DNA from: Duganella sp. SG902
GTDB taxonomy: Bacteria > Pseudomonadota > Gammaproteobacteria > Burkholderiales > Burkholderiaceae_D
Assembly: GCF_013376005.1 (NCBI RefSeq)
Contig: NZ_JABMJK010000002.1
Location: 310,001-374,000 of the forward strand
Length of the DNA stretch: 64,000 bases
Direction of reading: 5' to 3'
The notes below the pieces were generated by a model, which saw nothing but the letters and a program-made list of their open reading frames with translations, ran no database searches and had not been told where the DNA came from. Shown one piece after another: positions 1 to 8,687 of the stretch. Each line of letters begins with the position of its first letter. Position 1 is the first letter of the stretch. The translations under genes and the position numbers were made by a program.

Positions 1-269
1 CGCTGGCACAGCTCGAGCTGCGCTACGCGGTTGGCGCCTTCGTGCCGTATGTGTTCTTCGACACTGGCCGGGTCAGCGTCAACCGCGCGCCGTGGACCGC
101 GGACGCCAACCACCGCACGCTGGCCGGCGGCGGCGCCGGTCTGCGCTATGCCAACCGCGCCATCAGCGCCTCGGTGCTGCTGGCGTGGCGTACGCGCGGC
201 GGGGCGCCGCGCTCGGAGCCGCGCGACGGCCAGCCCGTGGTCTGGGCCAACGCCGCCTACCGGTTCTGA
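1..269 (+). CDS. C-terminal end of a two-partner-secretion outer-membrane transporter (ShlB/FhaC/HecB family), partial
   Basis: The reading frame is open from the left edge of the window and ends with TAA-like stop after a terminal Tyr-Arg-Phe. The last ~89 residues read as alternating hydrophobic/polar beta strands (for example LAQLELRYAVGAFVPYVFFD) and finish in a C-terminal aromatic residue, the usual signature recognised by the BAM complex in outer-membrane beta-barrels. The segment FFDTGRV followed by GGGAGLRY is typical of the end of TpsB transporters, which carry hemolysin or adhesin exoproteins across the outer membrane. The POTRA domains and most of the barrel lie outside the window, and the partner TpsA exoprotein would be expected to the left. 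Family assignment rests only on this C-terminal fragment. Confidence 0.72.
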   Translation, partial: LAQLELRYAVGAFVPYVFFDTGRVSVNRAPWTADANHRTLAGGGAGLRYANRAISASVLLAWRTRGGAPRSEPRDGQPVVWANAAYRF

Positions 270-274
270 ATGGC

Positions 275-460
275 CTAGCGGAGGTCGGCCGCGCGCCGCT
301 TGTCCGGCTCGCTCAAGACACGGGCGATGACCGGCAGCGGCACCCCCGCGTCCATTAAAAATTCGGCCGCCGCCTCGCGGCCTTTTTCTTGCGCCATGGC
401 GATGCCGGCGTTGACCGCGACCGCTTTCACGCGGTCGGGGCGAGTGCGTCGTTCCATCAT
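275..460 (-). CDS. Small hypothetical protein (61 aa)
   Basis: A 61-residue basic protein beginning MMERRTRPDR. It has no signal peptide or membrane segment; the middle (residues about 15-50) looks helical. I do not recognise a family. It is supported by a near-ideal ribosome-binding site (AGGAGG, 471-466 on the minus strand) ending seven to eight bases before the first ATG of an ATG-ATG pair. It lies convergently against the secretion-transporter gene, whose stop is only five bases away, and downstream of the receiver-domain gene on the same strand, so it could be co-transcribed with it. Nothing indicates a function; it could be a small regulatory or nucleic-acid-binding protein given its charge, but that is a guess. 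Confidence 0.55.
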   Translation of the reverse strand: MMERRTRPDRVKAVAVNAGIAMAQEKGREAAAEFLMDAGVPLPVIARVLSEPDKRRAADLR

Positions 461-502
461 GATGACACCTCCTGTCTGGTACAGGACAGTATCATACCTG
501 CG

Positions 503-913
503 TTACGGGGCGGCTGCCGCCAGCAGTTGCTCGCGTTTTTCCATGGCGTGGCGCACGGCCGCGAGAATGCGCTCGAGGTTGGCCGGCTTGATGACGTGGT
601 CATCGAAACCGGTGTCGATCACGCGCTGGCGCGTCACCACGTCGCCCCAGGCGGTGAAGGCGATCAGCGCCACCTGGTCGAAATCGGGCACGGCGCGCAG
701 GGCGGCGGCCACCTGGTAGCCGTCCATGCCGGGCATGCCCAGGTCGAGCAGGATGGCGTCCGGCTGGAAGGTGCGCGCCGCCTCCAGGCCGGGCAGGCCG
801 GCATAGGCGACGGCGGTTTGATAGCCGTGCAGTTCCAGCAGCTCGGCGGAAATGTCGGCGGCCTCGGAGTTGTCGTCGACAACTAAAATACGCTTGTTGG
901 TGGTCTGGTCCAT
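503..913 (-). CDS. Single-domain response regulator (CheY-like receiver)
   Basis: A stand-alone receiver domain of 136 residues. The acidic pocket is Asp13-Asp14 (LVVDDN), the phospho-acceptor is Asp57 (LLDLGMPGMDG) and the conserved Lys sits in HVIKPANL, so phosphorylation chemistry looks intact. There is no output domain, so it probably acts through protein contacts like CheY or as a phosphorelay intermediate with an orphan histidine kinase. The start at MDQTTNKRI is chosen because this is where homology to receivers begins; the frame is open 65 codons further upstream but that extension is low-quality sequence. No good Shine-Dalgarno precedes this ATG. It is divergently placed from msrA, sharing a ~195 bp upstream region. 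No cognate kinase is adjacent. Confidence 0.85.
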   Translation of the reverse strand: MDQTTNKRILVVDDNSEAADISAELLELHGYQTAVAYAGLPGLEAARTFQPDAILLDLGMPGMDGYQVAAALRAVPDFDQVALIAFTAWGDVVTRQRVIDTGFDDHVIKPANLERILAAVRHAMEKREQLLAAAAP

Positions 914-1107
914 AATATTGAACGAAGGAATAACGTGACGTTCGGCTGGGTCCAGGCCGGCGGAATGGGACGCGGCATTGCAAGGGCGCGCGCGGCGGGA
1001 AGTCAGGGATTTCCCAAACTCAATTATAGTTGGATTTGCCCAGCTTGCTTGAATAATTCCGTGTTTGTCTCCAAATTGCCTACAGACATCTAAAAAAGGA
1101 AGCGACA

Positions 1108-1611
1108 ATGACGACGATCACCGAGAAAGCCATCCTGGCCGGCGGCTGTTTCTGGGGCATGCAGGACCTGATCCGCAAGATGCCCGGCGTGAAGAGCACG
1201 CGCGTGGGTTACAGCGGCGGCGACGTGCCCAACGCCACCTACCGCAACCACGGCAGCCATGCCGAGGCGATCGAGATCGTCTTCGATCCGGCGCAACTGA
1301 GCTACCGCAAGATCCTGGAATTCTTCTTCCAGATCCACGATCCGAGCACCCGCAACCGCCAGGGCAACGACATCGGCACGAGCTATCGCTCGGCAATTTT
1401 CTATACTAATGAGCAACAAAAGGCGACGGCCGAGGACACCATCGCCGACGTCGACGCGTCCGGCCTGTGGCCCGGCAAGGTGGTCACCGAACTGGCCCCG
1501 GCCGGCCCCTTCTGGGAGGCCGAAGCGGAGCATCAGGACTATCTGGAGCGCATTCCGAATGGCTACACCTGCCATTACGTGCGGCCCGGCTGGGTTCTGC
1601 CCAAGCGATAA
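1108..1611 (+). CDS. msrA: Peptide-methionine (S)-S-oxide reductase MsrA
   Basis: A 167-residue cytoplasmic enzyme that reduces the S-epimer of methionine sulfoxide in proteins, using thioredoxin as electron donor. The family hallmark GGCFWG is at residues 12-17, with Cys14 as the nucleophile. Further conserved stretches are VGYSGG (substrate pocket), the SHAEAIE segment and FFFQIHDP, in the usual order and spacing. Length is typical of the short MsrA type without an MsrB fusion. The start has a good ribosome-binding site (AAGGAAG). The C terminus lacks an obvious pair of resolving cysteines, so how the intermediate is recycled is unclear from the sequence. It stands alone between a divergent receiver gene and a DUF1842-like gene; with katE and the OhrR-type regulator it forms part of a scattered oxidative-stress set. 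Confidence 0.95.
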   Translation: MTTITEKAILAGGCFWGMQDLIRKMPGVKSTRVGYSGGDVPNATYRNHGSHAEAIEIVFDPAQLSYRKILEFFFQIHDPSTRNRQGNDIGTSYRSAIFYTNEQQKATAEDTIADVDASGLWPGKVVTELAPAGPFWEAEAEHQDYLERIPNGYTCHYVRPGWVLPKR

Positions 1612-1718
1612 AGTCCCGTGTAATCAGTGACTTAGCATACGGAAGGTATTCGGAAGGAAAGTTTGGCGCCGCACCCCTAGAGTGAAGGCCTTGTTACCGC
1701 TTTCACGTTAGGAATGTC

Positions 1719-2117
1719 ATGAGCCAGTTATTTGCCGCCGTCTACGAAATCTCCAGCGCCACCGCCGGCCGCCCCTTCTTGCGCCTCAACCTGGTGGTCA
1801 ACCGCGACAACGCCAGCGTGGTGGGCGCCGCCACGCTGGAGACCGTCACCGGCGAGTTGCACGAGATGCCGGTGCGCGGCCACCACATGGAAATCGAGGG
1901 CGACGAGCCGCTGGAGGCCATCGTGCTGGCCGGCACGCCGCCGGTGTTCGCCGTGCTGGACGAGCAACCGTCGTCGTTCCAGCTGTTGATGGTGTTGCCG
2001 ACCGCGTGGAAGGAAGGGCAGGCTTGCTACAAGATGAGCCTGGGCAAGGTGTACCCGCGCGTGATCGACGTGCGCGACGGCCGCGCGAGCGCGGTGCTGC
2101 CGGAGGTGGCCTACTAG
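1719..2117 (+). CDS. DUF1842-like hypothetical protein
   Basis: A 132-residue protein with no signal peptide or membrane segment. Its pattern (LFAAVYEI, then RPFLRLNLVVN near residues 19-29, V.GAATLET, and LMVLPTAWKEGQA near residues 91-103) resembles the DUF1842 domain I know from Burkholderiales proteins: a small all-beta fold that follows an LxLxVN strand with a late WKxGxAxY segment. That resemblance is from memory and was not searched. The start ATG follows a weak GGAA site. It sits 107 bp after msrA and 71 bp before the JmjC gene, on the same strand, so a loose transcriptional unit is possible. Function is unknown. Confidence 0.6.
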   Translation: MSQLFAAVYEISSATAGRPFLRLNLVVNRDNASVVGAATLETVTGELHEMPVRGHHMEIEGDEPLEAIVLAGTPPVFAVLDEQPSSFQLLMVLPTAWKEGQACYKMSLGKVYPRVIDVRDGRASAVLPEVAY

Positions 2118-2188
2118 CGGTCTACTAGCGGCCGCGTCTCTCCTGTACACTAGTCGCATGACAAACTGGTGGGAAGGGTGGCGTAACC

Positions 2189-3196
2189 ATGAGTGCCGTG
2201 CCGCGAGTGGAAATCAATGATGCATGGCGGGGCTGGATCGCCGAGAACCTGATCCTGGGCGCCCACCCGCACACCCTGGTCGGCGTCATGATGCAGTCCG
2301 GCATCGCCGAGCGGGCGGCGCGCACCGAGCTGGAGGCGGCCGCGCGTAGCCCCTACCTGCGCGGCGCCGCGCGCATGCACAACCGGGTGGCCAAGCGCGA
2401 CTGGCTGCTGGGCATCCAGTCGCGGCTGAACAAGCTGGAGCCGTTCGAGGTGCCGCGGCGCGAACGGCTGCCGGGCGAGGTGTTTCTGGAGGAGCATTAC
2501 CGCCGCAACCAACCGGTCATCATCACCGGCATGCTGGAGGATTGCCCGGCGCGCGAGAAATGGACCTTCGACTACCTGGCCGGCCAGCTCGGCGGGCGCG
2601 AGGTTGAGGTGCAGTTCGGCCGCGACGCCGATCCCGACTATGAATTGAACAGCGCCACCCACAAGCGCCGCATGCGGTTCGGCGACTACGTGGCGATGGT
2701 GCGCGAGGCCGGCGTCACCAACGATTTCTACATGACTGCCAACAACGACGGCCACAACAAGTCCGCGCTGGCGGAGTTGATGCGCGACCTGCCGCCGCTG
2801 GACCAGTACCTGCAGCCGGGCAGCGGCGGCTTTTTCTGGTTCGGCCCGGCCGGCACCATCACCCCGTTCCACCACGACCTGACCAACAACTTCATGATCC
2901 AGATCGCCGGCCGCAAGCGGGTGCGCCTGATCGCGCCGTGCGAGACGCCCAAGCTGTACAACCAGCGCCACTGCTTCACGCCGGTGGACGGCCGCGCCAT
3001 CGACCTGCAACGCTTCCCGCTGATGGCCGACGTGCCGGTGATCGACTGCGTGCTGGCGCCGGGCGAGATCCTGTTCCTGCCGGTCGGCTGGTGGCACTTC
3101 GTCGAGGCGCTGGACGTCACCATCACCATCTCCACCACCCACTTCAAGTGGGACAACGACTTTTACAGCTGGTATCCGCACAACCGCGACTTCTGA
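2189..3196 (+). CDS. Cupin-like/JmjC-domain 2-oxoglutarate oxygenase
   Basis: A 335-residue cytoplasmic protein with a C-terminal JmjC (cupin-8) fold. The iron triad can be read directly: His228 and Asp230 in FHHDLTNN and His303 in GWWHFVE. The segments NQPVIITGM (residues ~107-115), FWFGPAGT and FLPVGWWH are standard for the family, which includes protein hydroxylases using Fe(II), O2 and 2-oxoglutarate. Residues 1-90 form a helical extension that is seen in related bacterial proteins and is not catalytic. The substrate cannot be deduced. The start has a GGAAGG-type upstream site. The DUF1275 gene follows after only 8 bp, suggesting co-transcription. Confidence 0.88.
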   Translation: MSAVPRVEINDAWRGWIAENLILGAHPHTLVGVMMQSGIAERAARTELEAAARSPYLRGAARMHNRVAKRDWLLGIQSRLNKLEPFEVPRRERLPGEVFLEEHYRRNQPVIITGMLEDCPAREKWTFDYLAGQLGGREVEVQFGRDADPDYELNSATHKRRMRFGDYVAMVREAGVTNDFYMTANNDGHNKSALAELMRDLPPLDQYLQPGSGGFFWFGPAGTITPFHHDLTNNFMIQIAGRKRVRLIAPCETPKLYNQRHCFTPVDGRAIDLQRFPLMADVPVIDCVLAPGEILFLPVGWWHFVEALDVTITISTTHFKWDNDFYSWYPHNRDF

Positions 3197-3204
3197 GCCT
3201 TCCC

Positions 3205-3936
3205 ATGCCCCTGCATTATCTGCGGACCTACGCCAGCCCCGAGCGCAGCGACATCAGCAACCGCCGCCTGGGGCGCTCGCTGGCCTTCGTGGCCGGCGCC
3301 GTCAACGCCGGCGGCTTCTTCGCGGTGGGGCAGTACACCTCGCACATGTCGGGCGTGGTGTCGGCGCTGGCGGACCACCTGGCGCTGGGCGAGGGCGCGC
3401 TGCTGCTGGCCGGGCTGGCCGCGCTGGGCGCCTTCTTCTGCGGCGCCGCCACCTCGGCGGTGCTGATCAACTGGGGGCGGCGGCGCGACGCGCACAGCCG
3501 CTACGCGCTGCCGCTGCTGCTGGAGGCCGCGCTGCTGCTGGCGTTCGGCCTGCTGGGGGTGCGGATGGCGGAGCAGGGGCAGATCGGCGCCATCGTGGCG
3601 CTGCTGTGTTTTGTGATGGGGCTGCAGAACGCCATCATCACCAAGGCCTCGCGCGCGGAGATCCGCACCACCCACGTGACGGGGCTGGTGACCGACATCG
3701 GCATCGAGCTGGGCAAGCTGTGCTACTGGAACCGCGACCGGTCCGCCGCGCCGGTGACGGCGGACCGGCGCCGGCTGGCGCTGCTATGCTCGCTGCTGGC
3801 GATGTTTTTCCTGGGTGGGGTGGCCGGCGCGGTGGGTTTCAAGTACCTGGGCTTCGTCAGCTGCGTGCCGCTGGCGCTGGTGTTGCTGCTGCTGGCGGTG
3901 GTGCCGCTGGCCGACGACCTGCGCGCCGCCTGGTAG
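3205..3936 (+). CDS. DUF1275 (YoaK-like) inner-membrane protein
   Basis: A 243-residue polytopic membrane protein with about six hydrophobic segments. The N-terminal block (AFVAGAVNAGGFFAVGQYTS, then HMSGVVSALAD) is diagnostic for DUF1275, and the second half carries the family's FVMGLQNAIITKASRAEIRT motif followed by HVTGLVTDIGIELG. These two related halves suggest an internal duplication typical of the family. Function is not established; transport or a membrane sensor role has been suggested for relatives. The chosen start follows the JmjC stop by 8 bp, with the longer upstream frame rejected because it overlaps the JmjC gene. It ends against a repeat cluster that separates it from a convergent gene. 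Confidence 0.88.
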   Translation: MPLHYLRTYASPERSDISNRRLGRSLAFVAGAVNAGGFFAVGQYTSHMSGVVSALADHLALGEGALLLAGLAALGAFFCGAATSAVLINWGRRRDAHSRYALPLLLEAALLLAFGLLGVRMAEQGQIGAIVALLCFVMGLQNAIITKASRAEIRTTHVTGLVTDIGIELGKLCYWNRDRSAAPVTADRRRLALLCSLLAMFFLGGVAGAVGFKYLGFVSCVPLALVLLLLAVVPLADDLRAAW

Positions 3937-3943
3937 CGGCCCG

Positions 3944-4064
3944 GTCATTCCGGCGCAGGCCGGAATCCATGGAACGTCCGCTCGGTAGCGACGCCGTCAT
4001 TCCGGCGCAGGCCGGAATCCATGGAACGCCCGCTCAGCATGGATTCCGGCCTTCGCCGGAATGA
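3944..4064. repeat. Cluster of three REP-like palindromic repeats (two direct, one inverted)
   Basis: Two direct copies (3944-3987 and 3996-4037) of a unit beginning GTCATTCCGGCGCAGG and running on into ATCCATGGAACG, followed by an inverted copy (4038-4064) with a slightly different loop. Each unit contains a 7-bp stem TTCCGGC/GCCGGAA around a GCAG loop, and copy two can also pair along its whole length with the inverted copy. The array lies exactly between convergent genes (stops at 3936 and 4076), a typical position for REP elements, and may end or stabilise transcripts from both sides. A diverged pair of the same family is at 30903-30982. Confidence 0.85.
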
Positions 4065-4075
4065 CGGGCCTCCGG

Positions 4076-5197
4076 TCAGTAGGTGGTCAGCGGCGCCGGC
4101 TGGCCGCCCTTGAAGGTGAAGATGGTCACCGGCGACTGCTTCATGTCGCCCTTGGCGTCGAACGCGTAGGTGCCGGCCACGCCCTGATACGAACCGGCGC
4201 TGATCACCGCCTGCACCTTTTGCGCGTCGATGGTGTTGGCCTTCTGCATCGCTTGGGCGTACATCATGACGGCGTCGTAATAGGCGGCCGCGTAGACGTC
4301 GGCCTCCTGCTTGAAGCGGGCCTTGAACTTGGCCTTGAAGGCCGGGCCGGTCGAGGCCTTGTCGAGGATGGCGCCGCCCTGCGAGCACAGCACGTTGTCG
4401 CCCACGGCGTCGCCGCCCAGCTTGCCCATCTCGGCGGTGCAGATGGTGTCGCCGCCCAGCAGCTTGGCGTTGATGCCCAGCTGCTTCATCTGGCGCGCCA
4501 TCGGCGCCGCCTGCGGCGCGTAGCCGCCGAAGAAGATCGCCTCCACCTTCTTGGTTTTCAGCTTGGTCAGGATGGAGGTGAAGTCGAACGCCTTGTCGTT
4601 GGTGAACTCGTGGCCGGCCACGGTCATGCCGGCGGCCTTGGCCTGCTTCTTGAACTCCTCGGCCACGCCCTGGCCGAAGGCGGTGCGGTCGTCGATCACG
4701 GCCACGTTCTTCAGTTTCAGTTCATTGGCCGCGTACAGCGCCATCTTGGAGCCCAGCTGGGTGTCGCTGGCGTTCACGCGGAACAGGCCCTTGTAGCCTT
4801 GCTGGGTGAGCTTGGGGTTGGTGGCCACGGTGGCGACCAGCGCGCCGGCGTCGTTGTAGGCGCGCGAGGCGGGGATGGCCACGCCCGAGTTGTACGGGCC
4901 GACGATGTAGCGCACGCCGGCGTCGACCAGCTTCTGCGCGGCCGCCACGCCGGCTTTCGGGTCGCCCTGGTCGTCCTCCGACAGCAGTTCGAATTTCAGC
5001 TTTTTGCCGCCCACGGTGATCGGCTTGGCGTTGAGCTCCTCCACCGCCAGGCGCGCGCCGCTTTCGTTGTCCTTGCCGGAGAAGGACTGGGAGCCCGACA
5101 GCGGGCCGCTGTGGCCGATCTTGACGACGGTGTCCTGCGCGTGGGCGCCGAAGGCGGTCAACAGCGCGAGGGCGGCGGCGGTGTGCTTCAATTTCAT
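4076..5197 (-). CDS. Branched-chain amino acid ABC transporter periplasmic binding protein (LivK-like)
   Basis: A 373-residue periplasmic protein. The signal peptide covers residues 1-20 (basic MKLKH, hydrophobic core, then AHAQ). The mature part is a type I periplasmic binding protein of the Leu/Ile/Val family: VKIGHSGPLSGSQ at the N terminus, a GVRYIVGPYNSG segment around residue 95, and DRTAFGQGVAEEFKKQ, all typical of LivJ/LivK. It would capture branched-chain or related amino acids for an ABC importer, but no permease or ATPase gene is nearby, so it is an orphan component. The start follows a strong AGGAG site seven bases upstream. It ends against the REP-like cluster. Confidence 0.92.
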   Translation of the reverse strand: MKLKHTAAALALLTAFGAHAQDTVVKIGHSGPLSGSQSFSGKDNESGARLAVEELNAKPITVGGKKLKFELLSEDDQGDPKAGVAAAQKLVDAGVRYIVGPYNSGVAIPASRAYNDAGALVATVATNPKLTQQGYKGLFRVNASDTQLGSKMALYAANELKLKNVAVIDDRTAFGQGVAEEFKKQAKAAGMTVAGHEFTNDKAFDFTSILTKLKTKKVEAIFFGGYAPQAAPMARQMKQLGINAKLLGGDTICTAEMGKLGGDAVGDNVLCSQGGAILDKASTGPAFKAKFKARFKQEADVYAAAYYDAVMMYAQAMQKANTIDAQKVQAVISAGSYQGVAGTYAFDAKGDMKQSPVTIFTFKGGQPAPLTTY

Positions 5198-5303
5198 GCG
5201 ATCTCCTGATTCGAACAGCGGTTTGGAATAGTCCGGTGATTATCGCCAAAAACGCAAAATATTATCGTGCGAGTTGGGGCTGTAAACGGCTCCGCCTCAG
5301 AAT

Positions 5304-6095
5304 TTAATTCGGCGCGCGCTGCTGGATGCGGGCCAGCGCGGCGTTGATGCGGTCGATGAGGCCGTCGTCCTTGTGGCGGGCGATGGCGAAAAACACGCCG
5401 GCGTCGGTGGCCAGCGGCTTGGGCAGCACGGTGAAGCCGGCGTTGGCGGCGGCGCCGATGGCGCGCAGGCGCGGCGCCATGAAGGCGTTGATCTCGGCTT
5501 CGACGTCGCGCGCGCTCTGCGGGCTGGGCTGGAACAGCAACACCGCGTCCACCCGCTTGAGCATCAGGCGGGTGAGGCGGGTGCCGCGCGAGGCGATGTC
5601 CTCGTCGGCGCGAAACAGCTTGCCGGCGCGCGCCCGGTCCACCGCCTCGCCGTAGTGGTAGCCGCGCACCAGGCCGATCGTCTTGCCGCGCAGGTCCTCG
5701 ATGCCGTTGAAGCGGAAGGTGGCGTCGCTGCGGGTGACGATCCACAGGTTGTTGTAGGCAGCGACGTCGGAGTAGCGCAGCGCGTGCAGGCGGTCGGCGC
5801 TCTTGGGCAGGCCGAAGATCAGGCCGGCGCCGTCGAGGGCGTAGCGCTCGGCGCGCGCCCACGGGTACATATGCAGCTCGAAGGTGACGCCCAGTTCGCG
5901 CTCGAGCGCATCCAGCAGCTTGCGCTTGATGGGGCTGAGGGGCTTGGGCTTGCCATGCTCGTCCAGCGTGTCGCCGATGATCAGGTGGATGGTTTGCGGT
6001 CCGGCCACGGCGCGCGGCGCGACGCCCCAGCATAGCAGGGCGGCGAGCAGGATGCCCGTGAGGAGCTGGCGCAGCGGCGGCGTGGAGGTCGGCAT
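5304..6095 (-). CDS. Periplasmic solute-binding protein family 3 (transporter-substrate-binding like)
   Basis: A 263-residue protein starting MPTSTPPLRQ with a signal peptide (hydrophobic stretch to about residue 30). The mature part carries the type II periplasmic binding fold: a first strand IHLIIGD, a LELGVTFELH-type helix-strand, YPWARAERYAL (seen in the amino-acid-binding PBPb family), and DLRGKTIGLVRGYHYGE, the usual hinge region. Such orphan proteins often act as sensors or as loose importer subunits; no transporter genes are adjacent. The start was set at the Met that begins the signal peptide because the 42 codons upstream are Arg-rich and unlikely to be translated. LivK-like gene follows after 106 bp on the same strand. 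Confidence 0.8.
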   Translation of the reverse strand: MPTSTPPLRQLLTGILLAALLCWGVAPRAVAGPQTIHLIIGDTLDEHGKPKPLSPIKRKLLDALERELGVTFELHMYPWARAERYALDGAGLIFGLPKSADRLHALRYSDVAAYNNLWIVTRSDATFRFNGIEDLRGKTIGLVRGYHYGEAVDRARAGKLFRADEDIASRGTRLTRLMLKRVDAVLLFQPSPQSARDVEAEINAFMAPRLRAIGAAANAGFTVLPKPLATDAGVFFAIARHKDDGLIDRINAALARIQQRAPN

Positions 6096-6289
6096 GCACC
6101 GATTATTGCAGAAAATGCCAGTCCTGCCGAGAAAATGGCGGCGTGCTGGCGGGGCGGGGCGGCGTAGCGCCGAGGCGCCGCGCCGCCGCTGGCCGGCCGC
6201 GCCATCCCGCAGGACGCGCACCGCGCGCGGCGCGTATGGACGTCGTGCGCGGGCTGATGGCCGGGGTCGCGCAGCTGGCCCGCCGCCGA

Positions 6290-8509
6290 TTAAGGCGCGT
6301 TGCTGATGGTGCGGGCCGGGGCGGTGGCGTTCACCGCGCCGACAGGCGGGATGACGGCGGTGGCCGATTGCGCTGCGCGGGCGTTGGTGCCTGCCACGTC
6401 GTTGATGTTGTAGGCGGCGATCGCGGCGGCCAGGGCGGGGTTGGCGCGCAGCGGATCGGTCGGCGCGTTGGCCGCGTTGCGGGCGGCAGCCGCCTGCGCC
6501 GCGCTGACTTGCTCGGCTGCGGCGGCCTGTTGCGCGGCGGCGGCTTGTTGAGCCGCGTTGGCCGCCGCCGCTGCCTGCTGAGCCGCATTGGCGGCTGCGG
6601 CGTTGGCGGCCGCCAGGCTGGACGCGGTTTCGCGCGCGGCCGCCGCCTGCTGGGCCGCCACGGTGGCGGCGGTGGCGGCGGCATCGGCGGTGCCGGCGTT
6701 GTTCTGGGCCGCGCGGGCTTGTGCCGCGGCCGCGTTGGCGGCGGCGTTCTGCGCGGCCATGGCGTCAGCGGCGTTCTGGGCCGCCTGGGCCTGCACGGCG
6801 GCGGCCTGCGCGGCGGAATTGGCGATGGCCACTTGCACCGCCGCGTTTTGCGCCGCCTCGGCTTGCTGCGCGGCGCTGGCGTTGGCGGGGATGACCACGC
6901 TTTGTGCGGCGTTCTGCGCGGCCACCGCCTGCTGCTGCGCCACCTGGGCGGCGACGTTGGCCGCGTTCACGGTGCTGGTGGCCTGCTGTTGCACGGTCTG
7001 CGCCTGCGCGGTGGCCCGCGCCTGTTCGGCGCTCGACTGCGCGTTGTTGGCCTCTTGCGCCTCGGCGTTGGCGTCCTGCTGGTCGGCGTTGGCGTCTTGC
7101 GTCTGTTGCGCCTGTTGTGTTTGCTGCGCCTGCTGGGTCTGCTGTGCTTGCTGTGCTTGCTGTGCCTGTTGCGTTGCGTCGGCTTGCTGCGTTTGTTCGG
7201 TGGCGGATTGTGCCTGAGCCTGCCGCGCCTGCTCAGCGGCGGCCTGGTTGGCGGCCAGCGTCTGCTGCAGGGCCGACGCTTGCGCGGCCTGCGCCTGCTG
7301 CGCGTTTTGCAGTTGTCCCGCAGCAGCCTGGACTTGCGCCTGCTGGGCGGCCTGGGCCTGGTCAAGCTGCGTCTGCTGGTTCAGCGCCGCCTGTGCTTGT
7401 TGCGCCGTCTGCGCTTGCTGTGCCGCTTGTGCCTGCTGCGCCGCCTGAGCCTGCTGCGCGGTTTGCGCTTGCTGGCTCTGTTGTGCCCTCTGCGCCTGTT
7501 GCGCTTGCAGCGCTTGCTGGGCGTTCAGCGTTTGCTGTGCCTGCTGAGCAGCCTGCGCCCGCTGTGCGTTCTGGAATTGCAGCGCCGTCTGCAATTGCTG
7601 GGCGTTTTGTGTCTGCTGGAAGTTGCCACGCTGCAGCTGCTGGTTGAGCGCGGCCTGGTTCTGCTGGGCCACCTGCTGGTTGCCTTGCTGCGCCAGCTGC
7701 TGATTCACGATCGGCGATGGGATCTGCTGTTGCTGCGCGTTATTGGCCTGCTCCAGTTGCGCGCGCTGCGCCGCCAGCCGGTCGGCGGCGGTGGCCGGCA
7801 GCGGATTCTGCGCCAGATTATCGAGCGCGGCCCGCGCCAGGTCGAGCCGCGCGTTGGCGACCAGATCCTCCTGCGTCAACGCCGGCTGCTGCTCCGGATT
7901 CAGGCCAGGAATCTGCGAGCTGCCGGCGGAACTCAGCTGCTCGGCGAAATCGGTGGCAATCTGGCGGAACGTGTTCAGCGTGTTTTGCAGCGTGGACGTG
8001 GTCCGCTCGTTATCGGCGTTGACGGCCGCGCGCAGTACCTCCGGCTCCAACGACAGCCCGCCGGTCAGGTCCGACAACAGCGGCGGCTGCAAGGTCACGC
8101 CCAGCCGCGCCAGATTCTGCGCCTGCGAATTGCCGCCATCATTGTTGCCTTGATTCAGGCTGCTGACCAGATTGTTGAGCAACGACGCCTGCTGCGCCCC
8201 CTGATCGAAATCCACCGAAGGCAACAGGTTGAACGCGTCCACCACATCCTGCACTGCCGCGTTGACCGCGTCGGCCCGCTGCGCCGCCGTGCCCTGCGTG
8301 CCGGATAACTGCTCCTGCGCATTACTCACTGACAGCAGGAAACTGGCCACGGGAGACAGATCCACCTCCACCGAACCGGCCACCGGCGCATCGGTCGCCG
8401 TGCCCACCGCGTTAATGCCGACATTGTTGACCGCCGACGTCTCCGTCGCCCGCCCCACCGGTTGCAATTCCGGCGCCGCCGACGAAGTCAAGGATGAGAT
8501 AGGAAACAT
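6290..8509 (-). CDS. Large Gln/Ala-rich repeat protein of unknown function
   Basis: A 739-residue protein in three parts. Residues 1 to ~255 are ordinary soluble sequence (MFPISSLTSS, then a helical region with VDLSPVASFLLSVSN). Residues ~260 to ~510 are dominated by short units such as AQQAQ, TQQAQ and NAQQA. Residues ~510 to ~690 shift to Ala/Asn units (AAQNAA, AANAAQQAAA). The tail is less repetitive. There is no signal peptide or membrane segment. The composition predicts very long helix or coiled coil, or a disordered polymer; the repeats read as slipped-strand expansion. The ATG at 8509 is preferred over a TTG four codons upstream because a GGAG site precedes it. I recognise no family; a structural or flagellar hook-length-like role is only a guess. 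Confidence 0.75.
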   Translation of the reverse strand: MFPISSLTSSAAPELQPVGRATETSAVNNVGINAVGTATDAPVAGSVEVDLSPVASFLLSVSNAQEQLSGTQGTAAQRADAVNAAVQDVVDAFNLLPSVDFDQGAQQASLLNNLVSSLNQGNNDGGNSQAQNLARLGVTLQPPLLSDLTGGLSLEPEVLRAAVNADNERTTSTLQNTLNTFRQIATDFAEQLSSAGSSQIPGLNPEQQPALTQEDLVANARLDLARAALDNLAQNPLPATAADRLAAQRAQLEQANNAQQQQIPSPIVNQQLAQQGNQQVAQQNQAALNQQLQRGNFQQTQNAQQLQTALQFQNAQRAQAAQQAQQTLNAQQALQAQQAQRAQQSQQAQTAQQAQAAQQAQAAQQAQTAQQAQAALNQQTQLDQAQAAQQAQVQAAAGQLQNAQQAQAAQASALQQTLAANQAAAEQARQAQAQSATEQTQQADATQQAQQAQQAQQTQQAQQTQQAQQTQDANADQQDANAEAQEANNAQSSAEQARATAQAQTVQQQATSTVNAANVAAQVAQQQAVAAQNAAQSVVIPANASAAQQAEAAQNAAVQVAIANSAAQAAAVQAQAAQNAADAMAAQNAAANAAAAQARAAQNNAGTADAAATAATVAAQQAAAARETASSLAAANAAAANAAQQAAAAANAAQQAAAAQQAAAAEQVSAAQAAAARNAANAPTDPLRANPALAAAIAAYNINDVAGTNARAAQSATAVIPPVGAVNATAPARTISNAP

Positions 8510-8687
8510 GCCGTTCTCCAAAGTAGATATGCGTCACCTTTATCATGCGCCGCAAGGGCTGCCGCGTCCGTGTGCCAATTCACATAGTGGGGCATTTTTA
8601 TGATTGTTAGCTTCCGCACGGTAAAGCGCGCCTGATGGGCCTATCGTGGCAATTCCTACCCTGCACACACAACGAGAGGACCCCATC

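Noticed and set aside
6143..8308. 721-codon open frame antisense to the Gln/Ala-rich gene
   Set aside because: It is Leu/Gly/Arg-rich, made of reading the repeats backwards, and lacks a family motif or ribosome-binding site.
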